A stretch of DNA of 64,000 nt from Planobispora rosea. GTDB taxonomy: Bacteria; Actinomycetota; Actinomycetes; Streptosporangiales; Streptosporangiaceae. The stretch is from contig NZ_BMQP01000032.1 in NCBI RefSeq assembly GCF_014648175.1, positions 1-64,000 of the forward strand, written 5' to 3'. The position numbers were made by a program, and so were the translations under genes. The number at the start of each line of letters is the position of its first letter. Position 1 is the stretch's first letter. Shown piece by piece: positions 10,083 to 18,648 of this stretch. The notes under the pieces are model-generated. The model was not told where the DNA came from. It made no database searches and saw only the letters and a list, made by a program, of their open reading frames with translations.

Positions 10083-10204
10083 CGCATGCGGTGATCGCCC
10101 AAATCTGTCATCCAATTCACGATTTGATGGGGTTACCTCTATTCCATTGGGATATGCCCAGATGGTTACCCCGTCCTTACCTTGCTCTCCGTAGCCTCGG
10201 TCTC

Positions 10205-10420
10205 ATGGGTATCTGGCGAGGGCCGAGCGGCATCCAGGTGGAAGCGATCATGCGGAACGACCAGCCCTGCCTGCGCGTCACCCGGACAGTCGGCCACCGG
10301 CGGATGCTGGTCGCCTACTGCGCCGACGTCACCGAGGTGAACCGGTACGTGGACCTGGCGGAACTGGTCCCGGCGGAGGAGTCCTCCGACGAGCCGGTCC
10401 TCGGCCGCACGCGCGTCTGA
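10205..10420 (+). CDS. Small hypothetical protein
   Basis: A 71-residue protein beginning MGIWRGPSGIQVEAIM and containing VGHRRMLVAYCADVTEVNRYVDLAELVP. It has no membrane segment or recognised domain. The frame is open further upstream to 10016, but that part covers the aceA terminator hairpins and is unlikely to be coding; ATG 10205 lies after an AT-rich stretch (10100-10165) that could hold a promoter. There is no good ribosome binding site. I do not recognise the family. Confidence 0.5.
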   Translation: MGIWRGPSGIQVEAIMRNDQPCLRVTRTVGHRRMLVAYCADVTEVNRYVDLAELVPAEESSDEPVLGRTRV

Positions 10421-10574
10421 CCTCGGCTCCGGGGCCCCGGCGATCCCCGGCGGCCCCCGGCGATCCGGAGCGGGCGGCCGGGCGGCCGGGCGGCCGGGCG
10501 CACAACCATAGGCGTTCCCGCGACGATGTGAACCGCCGTGACGCGCGGAGCGTCGCTGTAGGCGAGGAGGCCCG

Positions 10575-10685
10575 ATGGAAGTCCTGGACGGCCTCGCAGA
10601 CGAAGACCTCCGCCTGGAGCTCGTCCTCGTCGAGGCCCTGCACTGGGAGGCGGAACGGCTGGCCGGACAGCCCCCACGTCCCTGA
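10575..10685 (+). CDS. 36-residue acidic small protein
   Basis: A short ORF whose ATG follows AGGAGG by four bases, the best ribosome binding site in this stretch. It encodes a strongly acidic, probably helical peptide beginning MEVLDGLADEDLRLELVLVE and ending in GQPPRP. A 22-base-pair hairpin follows 33 bases after its stop, giving a complete small gene unit. No family is recognised. Confidence 0.45.
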   Translation: MEVLDGLADEDLRLELVLVEALHWEAERLAGQPPRP

Positions 10686-10717
10686 TCCGTCACGGAGCGC
10701 CAGAGCACCGGGACGGA

Positions 10718-10765
10718 GCGCGAGCGGTGCCCGCCGTCCGCCGGGACGGCGGGCACCGCTCGCGC
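10718..10765 (+). terminator. Perfect 22-bp hairpin
   Basis: Arms 10718-10739 and 10744-10765 are exactly complementary around a GCCG tetraloop. It lies between the 36-residue ORF and the HU gene and probably terminates the small ORF transcript. Confidence 0.7.
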
Positions 10766-10848
10766 CGGCACCGTCCCCCCGGCGCTGTTCCGCGACCCGG
10801 ACTTCCCCGTAATGTTGGCTCTCCCGGGCACACACGAGGAAACAGGGC

Positions 10849-11136
10849 ATGAACAAGCGCGAGCTGATCGAGAAGGCCGCGGCGGAGGCGGGCCTCACCC
10901 GGCGGCAGACCGCCGCGGCGCTGGAGGCGATCCTGGACACCATCCAGCACGCCGTCGCCGCCGAGGACAAGGTCGCGATCCCCGGTTTCGGCTCCTTCGA
11001 GATCGTCCACAAACCCGCACGCACCGGACGTAATCCGCAGACCGGCGAGCCGCTGGAGATCGCCGAGACCTGGACGGCGAAGTTCAAGCCCAGTCCCGGG
11101 TTCATGGGACTGATCCGCCAGCGCAAGAAGGACTGA
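10849..11136 (+). CDS. HU-family DNA-binding protein
   Basis: A 95-residue nucleoid protein of the HU/IHF family that dimerises and bends DNA. The N-terminal helices MNKRELIEKAAAEAGLTRRQ are followed by IPGFGSFEIVHKPARTGRNP, the conserved HU core and start of the DNA-binding arm, then QTGEPLEIAE and FKPSPGF. Compared with canonical HU the C-terminus ends in a basic IRQRKKD tail. It stands alone after a strong hairpin. It lacks the long Lys/Pro tail of HupS or mycobacterial HupB. Confidence 0.92.
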   Translation: MNKRELIEKAAAEAGLTRRQTAAALEAILDTIQHAVAAEDKVAIPGFGSFEIVHKPARTGRNPQTGEPLEIAETWTAKFKPSPGFMGLIRQRKKD

Positions 11137-11155
11137 CCCGGCGCCCGGCCCGGGT

Positions 11156-11962
11156 TCAGCGGTCGCGTACGGCCCGGGCGTACCAGCGGCCGTCCAGGTG
11201 GTCGATCCGGAGCGGACGGCCGAAGCACTCCGACAGGCCGGCGCTCGTGAGGACCTCCCCCACCGGCCCCGACGCCAGCACCCTGGTGTCGCGCATCAGC
11301 AGGGCGTGCGTCGTGGTGGCCGGGACCTCCTCCAGATGGTGCGTGACGGTGACCGTGGTCAGCGCCGGGCGGGTCGCGGCGAGTTCCTCCACCGCGGCGA
11401 TCAGGTCCTCCCGGGCGGGCAGGTCCAGCCCGGCGAACGGCTCGTCCAGCAGCAGGACCGCCGGCTCGGCCATCAGCGCCCTGGCGACCCGGATCCGGGC
11501 CCGTTCCCCCTGGGAGCAGACGCGGAACAGCCGCTCGCCCAGGTCCTTGCAGCCCATGTCGGCCAGGAGCCGGTGCGCGCGCTCGTGTTCGGCCGGGCCG
11601 TACCGGTCCCAGAGCGGGGCGCTGGTCCCCGTGTGACCGGTGAGGACGACGGTGTGCGCGGTGGCGCCCTCCTCCTCCAGGAGTTCCTCGTCGACGAGTC
11701 GCTGGCTGGCCGCGACCAGGCCGATGCACCGGCGCAGCTCGCGCAGGTCGACGCGGCCCAGCCGCTGGCCGAGCACGGTGACCGCGCCCTGGCTGGGGTG
11801 CCGTACGGCCGCCGCCAGCGACAGCAGCGTCGTCTTGCCCGCGCCGTTGGGCCCCAGCACCACCCAGTGCTGGCCGTACTCCACCCGCCAGTCGACATCC
11901 GCCAGAAGCGCCCTGCCGACCACCCGGACCCCGACAGCGTTCAGTTCGATCGCCCCTGACAC
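11156..11962 (-). CDS. Stand-alone ABC transporter ATP-binding protein
   Basis: An ABC ATPase of about 268 residues. Walker A is VLGPNGAGKTTLLSL, the signature is CSQGERARIRVARAL (SQGE rather than SGGQ), and Walker B is AVLLLDEPFAGLD, followed by a VTHHLEEVP switch His. No permease is adjacent, and the length and SQGE signature resemble the ModF/YlmA-like soluble ABC proteins. The frame opens at GTG 11995, but GTG 11962 has an AAGGGGG site just upstream and is preferred. Substrate and partner are unknown. Confidence 0.85.
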   Translation of the reverse strand: MSGAIELNAVGVRVVGRALLADVDWRVEYGQHWVVLGPNGAGKTTLLSLAAAVRHPSQGAVTVLGQRLGRVDLRELRRCIGLVAASQRLVDEELLEEEGATAHTVVLTGHTGTSAPLWDRYGPAEHERAHRLLADMGCKDLGERLFRVCSQGERARIRVARALMAEPAVLLLDEPFAGLDLPAREDLIAAVEELAATRPALTTVTVTHHLEEVPATTTHALLMRDTRVLASGPVGEVLTSAGLSECFGRPLRIDHLDGRWYARAVRDR

Positions 11963-12085
11963 GGATGCCCCCTTCGGCTCGGTTCGAGCGCTCACCCTAA
12001 CGGATCAGCCGCGCCCCGCCCCGCGGGGCATGAGCCGGGGCGGCGGGGCATGGGCCGGGCCGCCGCCGGTGAGCCGGGGCCGCCG

Positions 12086-13789
12086 TCAGTCCCCGATCTG
12101 GGCCTGGGGACTGGGCGAGGGAGAGGGCGTGGCGGTCGGGGTGACGGACGGGGTCGGCGTCGGGGTCTCCCCGTCGCCGGTCTGCGGGATCTGGGTGAAA
12201 GAGGGCTTCGGGCTGCTGCCCGGCGGGCAGTCCGCCCTGTTCCTCCTGCCGTTCCCCCCGCCCTTCGGCCGGCTGTTCTCGCAGGTCTGCGGCTCCTCGG
12301 TGTCTCCCGGGCCGTCGTCGGGGATCCCGGGATCGTCCGGCGCGCCCGGCGGTCTCTCGGGGAAGGGCTCCTCCCGGTCGCCGACGACGTCGGGCGCCGG
12401 AACCGTTCGCGTGGTGGTGACCATGATCGTGGACGGGGTGGGCGCGTCCGGGGGCCGCACCCGGCCCGCCGGCGGGTGGGTCCCGCGGAAGGTCGAGTCC
12501 GTGCTCGGCCCGTCGGCCGGGATCACCATCGGCACGTGCTCAGGCGGTCCGCCGCCGAGGGCCCGGCCGTCGGCGTTCCCGGTGGCGACCACGGTGATCG
12601 CGGCCAGCGAGACGGCGGCCAGCGCCGCGAAGCTCGCCTGGGGAAGGTGCGCGCCCCGGCTCGGCGCGGCCCGGCGGGACTGTTTGATCGGCATCGAGGG
12701 GTGCTCCCGGATCGGCGCCCCGCCGCCGTCCGGGCCCGGCGCGGCGGAGACAGGGCCGAGCGCGGCGGCCGGGACCGGGAAGCCCGACGACCACGACGCC
12801 GAGGACGCGGACGGCGCCGAGAGCGGCCCGCCGGCCGCCAGCCGTACCCGGCCGCCTCCCGCCGGGTACGGCACCGGCGTCCAGATCTCGGCCAGCACCT
12901 CGGCGACCGCCTCACGCAGGTCCCAGGGATCGCCGATGCCGCCCGCGGCGAGCAGCGCGCCGAGCAGGTCCCGCGCCCGCGGCCGCCGCTCGGGTTCCTT
13001 GGCCAGGGCCGCCACGACGGCCGGGCGCAGCATCTCGGGGACCCCGGAGACACGGGGCGGCTCGACCAGGATCCGCCGGGTCAGCACGTCGGGTTCGCCC
13101 GAGCCGAACGGGTGGTGACCGGCCGCGGCGTAGGCGACCAGGCAGCCCCAGGCGAAGACGTCGGAGGCGGGCAGGGCGGGACCTCCGACGAGCCGTTCCG
13201 GGGCGACCCAGCCGGGGCTTCCCATGACCTGCCCGGCCTGGGTGTGCACGGCGAGGGTGTCCACGTCCCTGGCGATCCCGAAGTCGATCAGCCGGGGGCC
13301 GGTGTCGGACAGCAGCACGTTGCCCGGCTTCAGGTCGCGGTGGACCAGCCCGGCCTCGTGCACCGCGGCCAGCGCGGCGGCCGTGCCGAGGGCGACGCCG
13401 TAGGCGAGGTCGGGGGTGAGGGCACCGCGCGCGGCCACCACCTGGGACAGCGCGGGGCCCGGGATGTACTCCGAGACCAGGTAGGGCCGTTCACGATCGG
13501 TGCCGTCCTCCACCACCGCCGCGGTGCAGAACGGCACCACCCGCCGGGAGAACTTCACCTCCTCGGCGAAACGGGCGCGGAGCGTGGCGTCGTTGAGGTG
13601 GACCGGGTGCGGCGTCTTGAGCGCCACCAGGCCGCCCTGGGGGTGTTCGGCCAGGTAGACGATCCCCATGCCACCGGTGCCGAGGCGGCCCAGCAGGAGG
13701 TAGCGGCCGATGATGACCGGGTCCCCGACGGTCAGCGGCCGCACGCCAGGCGGCATGCCACTCGTGGGGCCAGTTCCGCCACGTGCCAT
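12086..13789 (-). CDS. Transmembrane Ser/Thr protein kinase
   Basis: About 567 residues. The N-terminal kinase domain starts near residue 25 with the glycine loop LGRLGTGGMGIVYLAEH, the ATP-binding Lys in LVALKTPH, the catalytic loop HRDLKPGN and the metal-binding LIDFGIARD. After about residue 290 comes a Pro/Ala linker, one transmembrane helix (FAALAAVSLAAITVVAT) and an extracellular Pro/Thr-rich tail with a single Cys pair region, without PASTA repeats. It is a Hanks-type sensor kinase. The ATG at 13789 is preferred over TTG 13798. The gene is alone; targets are unknown. Confidence 0.92.
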   Translation of the reverse strand: MARGGTGPTSGMPPGVRPLTVGDPVIIGRYLLLGRLGTGGMGIVYLAEHPQGGLVALKTPHPVHLNDATLRARFAEEVKFSRRVVPFCTAAVVEDGTDRERPYLVSEYIPGPALSQVVAARGALTPDLAYGVALGTAAALAAVHEAGLVHRDLKPGNVLLSDTGPRLIDFGIARDVDTLAVHTQAGQVMGSPGWVAPERLVGGPALPASDVFAWGCLVAYAAAGHHPFGSGEPDVLTRRILVEPPRVSGVPEMLRPAVVAALAKEPERRPRARDLLGALLAAGGIGDPWDLREAVAEVLAEIWTPVPYPAGGGRVRLAAGGPLSAPSASSASWSSGFPVPAAALGPVSAAPGPDGGGAPIREHPSMPIKQSRRAAPSRGAHLPQASFAALAAVSLAAITVVATGNADGRALGGGPPEHVPMVIPADGPSTDSTFRGTHPPAGRVRPPDAPTPSTIMVTTTRTVPAPDVVGDREEPFPERPPGAPDDPGIPDDGPGDTEEPQTCENSRPKGGGNGRRNRADCPPGSSPKPSFTQIPQTGDGETPTPTPSVTPTATPSPSPSPQAQIGD

Positions 13790-13974
13790 CCGGATCAAGC
13801 CTCTCTGTACGAGCTACGGCAAGCACACTGTGGCGGGATCGGAGCGCTGTTCGCTTCTGACTAGTCATAAGGGATATGGCCGGTAAGGTCACTGATCCCC
13901 CAAGGTAAGTAACCATTGTGAGTCATGTGACTAGATATCCTGATGTGACCTGGGGAAACGGCGGCCGGGAGCCC

Positions 13975-15030
13975 TCAGGCGGCGGCGGAACCGGCTCCGG
14001 TCGTACGGTCTCCGGAGAGGGCCCCGCCGGTGACGGCCTCCCGCACCTCGGCCTCCCGTGCCTCCGCGTCCCGGGCCGAGCACCGCTGGACCGCCGCGAG
14101 GAAGCGGGCGATGTGCTGGAAGGCCCGCCGGGCCTCGGGCAGGACGTCGGCGAGGATGGGGAAGACGTGCGGCATCCGCCGCCACTCCTCGTAGGTGACC
14201 GGGACCCCCGCGGTGCGGGCCCGCTCGGCGACCCTGCGGCCCTCGTCGCGCAGGACCTCCGTCGAACCGGTGACCACCATCAGCGGGGGCAGGCCGGCGT
14301 AGTCGCCGAAGACCGGGGAGACCAGCGGGTCGCGGGCGTCGAGCCCGGCGGTCCAGCGGCGGGCGAGCCATTCGATGCGGCCGGCCGGCAGCAGCGGGTC
14401 GATCAGGCGGTTGGTCCGTCGCGGGGTGTCGCTGAGGTCGGTCCACGGGGACAGGCACACCGCGGCGGCCGGCAGCGGCGTCTCCCGGTCGCGCAGCGCC
14501 AGCAGGGTGGCCAGCGTGAGGTGCCCCCCGGCGGAGTCACCGGCCACCAGGACGTCGGCGGGGTCGTAGCCGCGCTCCAGCAGGCACTCGTAGGCCGCGA
14601 CGGCGTCCCGGAGCGACTCGGCCAGCGTGTGGACCGGGCCCTGCCGGTAGTCGACGGCCAGCACCGGGCACCGGGCGGCGACCGACATGCGCCAGGTGAT
14701 CGGGCGGTGGGTGGCCGGGGAGCAGACGAAGTAGCCGCCGCCGTGCAGGTAGAGCAGGACCTTGCTCTCGTCGAGGCCGCGCCCGGCGCGGACCCACTCC
14801 CCCGCGCACCCCCCGACGCGGTCACGCGCGAGGCTCACGTGCGGGGGCAGCCGGAGCGGCGCCTTCCCGGCGAGGGCGGTCAGGCGCGCGGCGGCGGCCA
14901 CACTGAGATCGGAACGGAGCAGGAGGCCGGAGATCGGTTTGACCGTACTCCACATGAGCGCGTTGAGGGCGGTGGCCTGCCAGCTGACGGGGTAACCGGG
15001 ACATACGTCCACGTCGAGCTCATCGCGCAT
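13975..15030 (-). CDS. HSL-family esterase/lipase (alpha/beta hydrolase)
   Basis: A 351-residue hydrolase. It has the oxyanion-hole motif LYLHGGGYF of the hormone-sensitive lipase family, the nucleophile elbow VAGDSAGGHL, an Asp in the DEGRR region and a His in RRMPHVFPI. The start ATG 15030 is preceded by AGGAGG. It lacks a signal peptide, so it should be cytosolic. The C-terminal 35 residues are an Ala/Glu-rich extension. The substrate, a short or medium acyl ester, is not specified by sequence. Confidence 0.9.
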   Translation of the reverse strand: MRDELDVDVCPGYPVSWQATALNALMWSTVKPISGLLLRSDLSVAAAARLTALAGKAPLRLPPHVSLARDRVGGCAGEWVRAGRGLDESKVLLYLHGGGYFVCSPATHRPITWRMSVAARCPVLAVDYRQGPVHTLAESLRDAVAAYECLLERGYDPADVLVAGDSAGGHLTLATLLALRDRETPLPAAAVCLSPWTDLSDTPRRTNRLIDPLLPAGRIEWLARRWTAGLDARDPLVSPVFGDYAGLPPLMVVTGSTEVLRDEGRRVAERARTAGVPVTYEEWRRMPHVFPILADVLPEARRAFQHIARFLAAVQRCSARDAEAREAEVREAVTGGALSGDRTTGAGSAAA

Positions 15031-15208
15031 GCGGGAACCTCCTGGCAGGAGGATTCCCCGTCAGAACTTCGTTCTACCATGCACGGGATATATCGCAAGA
15101 GTTACGCCCATATATCGTCTTTCCGCACCGGCTCCTCCCACCCCCTTCTCTCCCAGGCCGCCGGATAATCCGTTGTCCCGGCCCAGAGCGGCGAGGAAAA
15201 TCTGAGGG

Positions 15209-16129
15209 TTGCCCCGACGACACCCCGAGGAGGCCGCCTTCCCACTCCGCGCCCGCTTCCCGTCCCGGCCGCGGCCACCGTCCCGAGCCCGCCCGCCGCG
15301 CCACTCCGGCCTGCCCTTCTCCGGCCTGCTGTCCCGCACCCGGCTCCCCCTCTACGCGCGCATCGCCTGGTACGGCTTCCGCCGCCACTCCGCCTACCGC
15401 ACCGCCGCCCTCGCCGGGGCCTTCACCAACACCGTCTTCGGCATCCTGCGCGCCCACGTCCTGATCGCCCTGTGGGAGGCCCGTCCCGGCCTGGCCGGAT
15501 ACGACGTCGCCGACGCCGTCACCTTCTGCTTCCTCAGCCAGGCGTTCATCGGCCCGATGCAGCTGTTCGGCGGCGGGCTCCAGCTCGCCGAGCGGGTACG
15601 CGGCGGCGACGTCGCCGTCGACCTCGCCCGCCCCGCCTCCCTGCAGGCCTGGAACCTCGCCGACGACCTCGGCCGCGCCGCCTACCTGCTCCTGCTGCGC
15701 AGCGTGCCGCCGACCCTCGTCGGGGCCGCCCTGTTCGGCATCGTCTTCCCCACAGAACCCGCCGCCTGGGTCTTCTTCACCGTCAGCTTCGTCCTCGGTG
15801 TGGTCGTCAGCTTCGGCTGGCGCTACCTCGTGGCGCTGTCGTCCTTCTGGATCGTCGACGACCGGGGCACGCAGTCGCTGTCCCTGGTGCTGATGATGTT
15901 CTTCAGCGGCATGGTCCTGCCGCTGAACCTCTTCCCCGGCTGGCTCGGCACCCTGGCGCAGTCCCTTCCCTGGGCGGCGATGGTGCAGATCCCCGCCGAC
16001 GTCTACCTCGGCAAGCGGGACGCGCTGGAGGCGTTCGCCCTCCAGGCCCTGTGGGCGGCGGCGCTGCTGGTCCTGGGCGCCCTGGCCACCCGCGCCGCCC
16101 GGCGCAAGGTGGTGGTCCAGGGTGGATGA
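15209..16129 (+). CDS. ABC-2 exporter permease (DUF990-like), first subunit
   Basis: A membrane protein of up to 306 residues with six hydrophobic segments. The core from LYARIAWYGFRRHSAYRTAA onward, through MQLFGGGLQLAERVRGGDVAVDL and the FFSGMVLPLNLFPGWLGTLAQ segment, matches the DUF990/ABC2_membrane_6 permeases that work as heterodimers. The N-terminal 45 residues are Arg/Pro-rich and could be non-coding; the listed start is a TTG. The stop overlaps the next gene (ATGA), and the third gene is the ATPase, so the three form an operon for an unknown substrate. Confidence 0.85.
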   Translation: MPRRHPEEAAFPLRARFPSRPRPPSRARPPRHSGLPFSGLLSRTRLPLYARIAWYGFRRHSAYRTAALAGAFTNTVFGILRAHVLIALWEARPGLAGYDVADAVTFCFLSQAFIGPMQLFGGGLQLAERVRGGDVAVDLARPASLQAWNLADDLGRAAYLLLLRSVPPTLVGAALFGIVFPTEPAAWVFFTVSFVLGVVVSFGWRYLVALSSFWIVDDRGTQSLSLVLMMFFSGMVLPLNLFPGWLGTLAQSLPWAAMVQIPADVYLGKRDALEAFALQALWAAALLVLGALATRAARRKVVVQGG

Positions 16130-17004
16130 CCGCGCGAGACCCCACGCCGGACCCCGCGCGGGATCCCGTACCGGACCCCGTACGAGACCCCGCGCCGGAT
16201 CCCGCGAGGCCGCCCATGGTTAGGACCTACCTCCTGCTCGCCTGGACCTGGCTGCGCGCCTCCGCGCAGTATCCGATCCCGATGGCCGCGATGGCTCTCG
16301 GCTCCTTCGTGCTGAACGGGCTGGACGTCGCGGCGATCTGGATCGTCTTCGGGCACACCGACGCGCTGGGCGGCTTCACGCTCGCCGAGGTCATGTTCCT
16401 GTACGGCACCGCGGGCGTGTCGTTCGCCCTGTCCGACATGCTGTTCGGCAACGTCGACCGGCTCAGCCAGCACATCCGGGCCGGCACCTTCGACGCCATG
16501 CTCGTCCGCCCGGCGAGCGCGTTCGTGCAGATGGCCACCGACCGGTTCGGCGTGCACCGGTTCGGCCGTATGACGCAGGCCGCGGTGGTGCTCGGCATCG
16601 CCCTGTCCCAGCTGGATCTGGAGTGGAGCCGGACCTGGATGGTCCCGGTGATGATCGTGTGCGGGATCGTCATCTTCACCTCGATCTTCACCCTCGGCGG
16701 CGCGCTGCAGTTCCTGCTGACCGACGCCCCCGAGGTGGCCAACGCCTTCACCTACGGCGGCAGCACCCTGACCCAGTACCCCCTGACCGTCTACGGCGGC
16801 GATCTCGTCAAGGCGGTGACCTTCATCGTCCCGCTGGCCTTCGTCAACTGGCAGCCCGGCCTGTACGTGCTGGGCCGGGACGACCCCTTCGGCCTGCCGT
16901 ACTGGCTGCGCTTCGCCGCGCCCGCCGCGGCCCTCGTCCTCGCCCTGGCCGCCGCCCTCGCCTGGCGGGCGGGCATCCGCCGCTACCGTTCCACGGGGAG
17001 TTGA
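16126..17004 (+). CDS. ABC-2 exporter permease (DUF990-like), second subunit
   Basis: A protein of 292 residues if it starts at the overlapping ATG 16126; a later ATG at 16216 (MVRTYLLL) would give 262. The first 30 residues are a DP-rich repeat (TPDPARDPVPDPVRDPAPDP) encoded by short near-repeats. The rest has six hydrophobic segments with QHIRAGTFDAMLVRPAS and FTSIFTLGGALQFLLTD, typical of the second DUF990-type permease. It is co-transcribed with its partner and the downstream ATPase. Confidence 0.85.
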   Translation: MTARDPTPDPARDPVPDPVRDPAPDPARPPMVRTYLLLAWTWLRASAQYPIPMAAMALGSFVLNGLDVAAIWIVFGHTDALGGFTLAEVMFLYGTAGVSFALSDMLFGNVDRLSQHIRAGTFDAMLVRPASAFVQMATDRFGVHRFGRMTQAAVVLGIALSQLDLEWSRTWMVPVMIVCGIVIFTSIFTLGGALQFLLTDAPEVANAFTYGGSTLTQYPLTVYGGDLVKAVTFIVPLAFVNWQPGLYVLGRDDPFGLPYWLRFAAPAAALVLALAAALAWRAGIRRYRSTGS

Positions 17005-17008
17005 CCGC

Positions 17009-17773
17009 ATGATCGAAGTCGACCGCGCCGGCCGTTCCTTCACCGTCGGCAGGGGCCGGTCCCGCCGGACCGTGCACGCCGTACAGGATCTGTCGTTCAC
17101 CGTCGAGGCCGGGGAGTTCGTCGGATACCTCGGCCCCAACGGCGCGGGCAAATCCACCACGATCAAGATGCTCACCGGCATCCTCGCCCCGACCTCCGGC
17201 CGGATCGAGGTGGCCGGGCTCGATCCCCTGCGCCGCCGCACGGACCTCACCCGTCGTATCGGGGTGGTCTTCGGCCAGCGCACCACCCTGTGGTGGGACC
17301 TTCCGCTCAAGGACAGTTTCGAACTGGTCCGACATCTTTACAAAGTAGATCGAAATGATTTCCGGCGGCGGCTCGACGAGCTGGCCGACCTCCTCGATCT
17401 CAGCGGCTTCCTGCACACTCCGGTCCGCCAGCTCAGCCTGGGCCAGCGCATGCGCGGCGACATCACCGCCGCCCTCCTGCACGACCCCGCCGTCCTCGTC
17501 CTCGACGAGCCCACCATCGGCCTGGACGTGGTGAGCAAGGCGGCGATGCGCGCCTTCCTCGGCCGGCTCAACGCCGAGCGCGGCACCACGGTGCTGCTCA
17601 CCACCCACGACCTCGGCGACATCGAGAAGCTCTGCCGGAGGGTCATGCTCATCCACCACGGCCGCCTCGGCTTCGACGGCACCCTCGACGACCTGCGGGC
17701 CCTCGCCCCCGGCGAGGACTCCATCGAGGACGTCGTCACCCACCTCTACACGGCCCCGCCCGCCGAGCGCTGA
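17009..17773 (+). CDS. ABC exporter ATP-binding protein
   Basis: A 254-residue ABC ATPase with Walker A YLGPNGAGKSTTIKML, the Q-loop region VVFGQRTTLWWDLPLKDSF that is characteristic of the subfamily paired with DUF990 permeases, the signature LSLGQRMRGDI and Walker B VLVLDEPTIGLD. It lies four bases after the second permease gene. The short AT-richer stretch at 17330-17360 (YKVDRNDF) is only local codon variation. Confidence 0.93.
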   Translation: MIEVDRAGRSFTVGRGRSRRTVHAVQDLSFTVEAGEFVGYLGPNGAGKSTTIKMLTGILAPTSGRIEVAGLDPLRRRTDLTRRIGVVFGQRTTLWWDLPLKDSFELVRHLYKVDRNDFRRRLDELADLLDLSGFLHTPVRQLSLGQRMRGDITAALLHDPAVLVLDEPTIGLDVVSKAAMRAFLGRLNAERGTTVLLTTHDLGDIEKLCRRVMLIHHGRLGFDGTLDDLRALAPGEDSIEDVVTHLYTAPPAER

Positions 17774-17892
17774 GCCCGGTCCTCCTCCACGCCGAACGTG
17801 CTGACGGCGCTCACCGATCCTGTCCGGCGACGAGCGCGGCGGCCAGGTCACGGGCGACGGCCGGTCCGGACCCGGCGGCCCGGGGCCGGTGG

Positions 17893-18384
17893 CTAGTAGT
17901 AGGCCGGGTCGCCGGACTCCTCCTCGTACTCGCCCTCTTCGTCGCGGGCCCGCCCGGCCCAGCGGGAGGGCATCAGCACCGGGACGAAGAGGGCGACGCC
18001 GAGCATGGCGTAGATCCCGTTGGCGAGCAGGACGCTCATGCCCACGGGCGCCGTGTCGAGCGACGCGTGGACGGTGGGCACCTCCGCGGCGATGCTCAGC
18101 GCCCGGCCCGCGTCGAGAACGTAGATCACGGTCCAGGCGAGCAGGACCATCGACGGGACGAACCCGGCCAGCGGGGAGACCCGGCCCGCGATCAGCAGGC
18201 CGAGGAGGAGCCCGATCACGACCATGACAGCCAGGGCGATCCAGGTCTGCGTGTCGCTGGGAAGGGGCAGGCCGGTCGCGCCGGGCGGGGTCCTGCCGAG
18301 GGTGTTCACGACCGCCCACCCTCCGCCGAGGAGCAGAACCGCCGTCATCGCCAGCCCGACGAGCAGCCCCAGGAAATGCCGCAT
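17893..18384 (-). CDS. Four-helix hypothetical membrane protein
   Basis: A 163-residue protein starting MRHFLGLLVGLAMTAVLLLG, with four predicted transmembrane segments (about residues 3-25, 43-65, 70-92 and 115-137) and an acidic C-terminal tail EEGEYEEESGDPAYY. The start ATG 18384 has an AGGGTGG site. Longer upstream frames run through the control region and are not supported. No family is recognised; it resembles small actinobacterial envelope proteins of unknown role. It is divergent from the MarR gene. Confidence 0.75.
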   Translation of the reverse strand: MRHFLGLLVGLAMTAVLLLGGGWAVVNTLGRTPPGATGLPLPSDTQTWIALAVMVVIGLLLGLLIAGRVSPLAGFVPSMVLLAWTVIYVLDAGRALSIAAEVPTVHASLDTAPVGMSVLLANGIYAMLGVALFVPVLMPSRWAGRARDEEGEYEEESGDPAYY

Positions 18385-18426
18385 CGCTACCACCCTGACC
18401 TCGTCTGCTTTCGCGGTTGCGGCCAC

Positions 18427-18648
18427 CATAGCGACATATGTCACATAGCGGCAGGCATCGTACGGCTTTGGCCTGCCTCCGGGCGACGGCCCCTGCACGG
18501 AGGAGGAGCGGTGCCGACCGGGAGCGGACGCGACGTTCGTCCCGGCGCGTCCGGAGGGGGCCGGGACACGGCACACCGGCTCCGATACGGGATTACGGCG
18601 CGTCCGGGGCCGGTGCGGGATCACGGGACGTCCGGGGCCGGTGCGGGA
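18427..18648. promoter_or_regulatory. Divergent control region with repeats
   Basis: Between the membrane protein and the MarR gene there is the palindrome GACATATGTC at 18433-18442 flanked by direct repeats CATAGCG (18427-18433 and 18444-18450). Nearer the MarR start a 20-base direct repeat occurs at 18601-18620 and 18629-18648 with a 28-base period. Either could bind the MarR protein; no experiment is implied by sequence alone. Confidence 0.4.

Noticed and set aside
13860-13935. CTAGTCA/TGACTAG inverted pair upstream of the Ser/Thr kinase
   Set aside because: The two arms are far apart (about 60 bases) and short; a chance match is likely.
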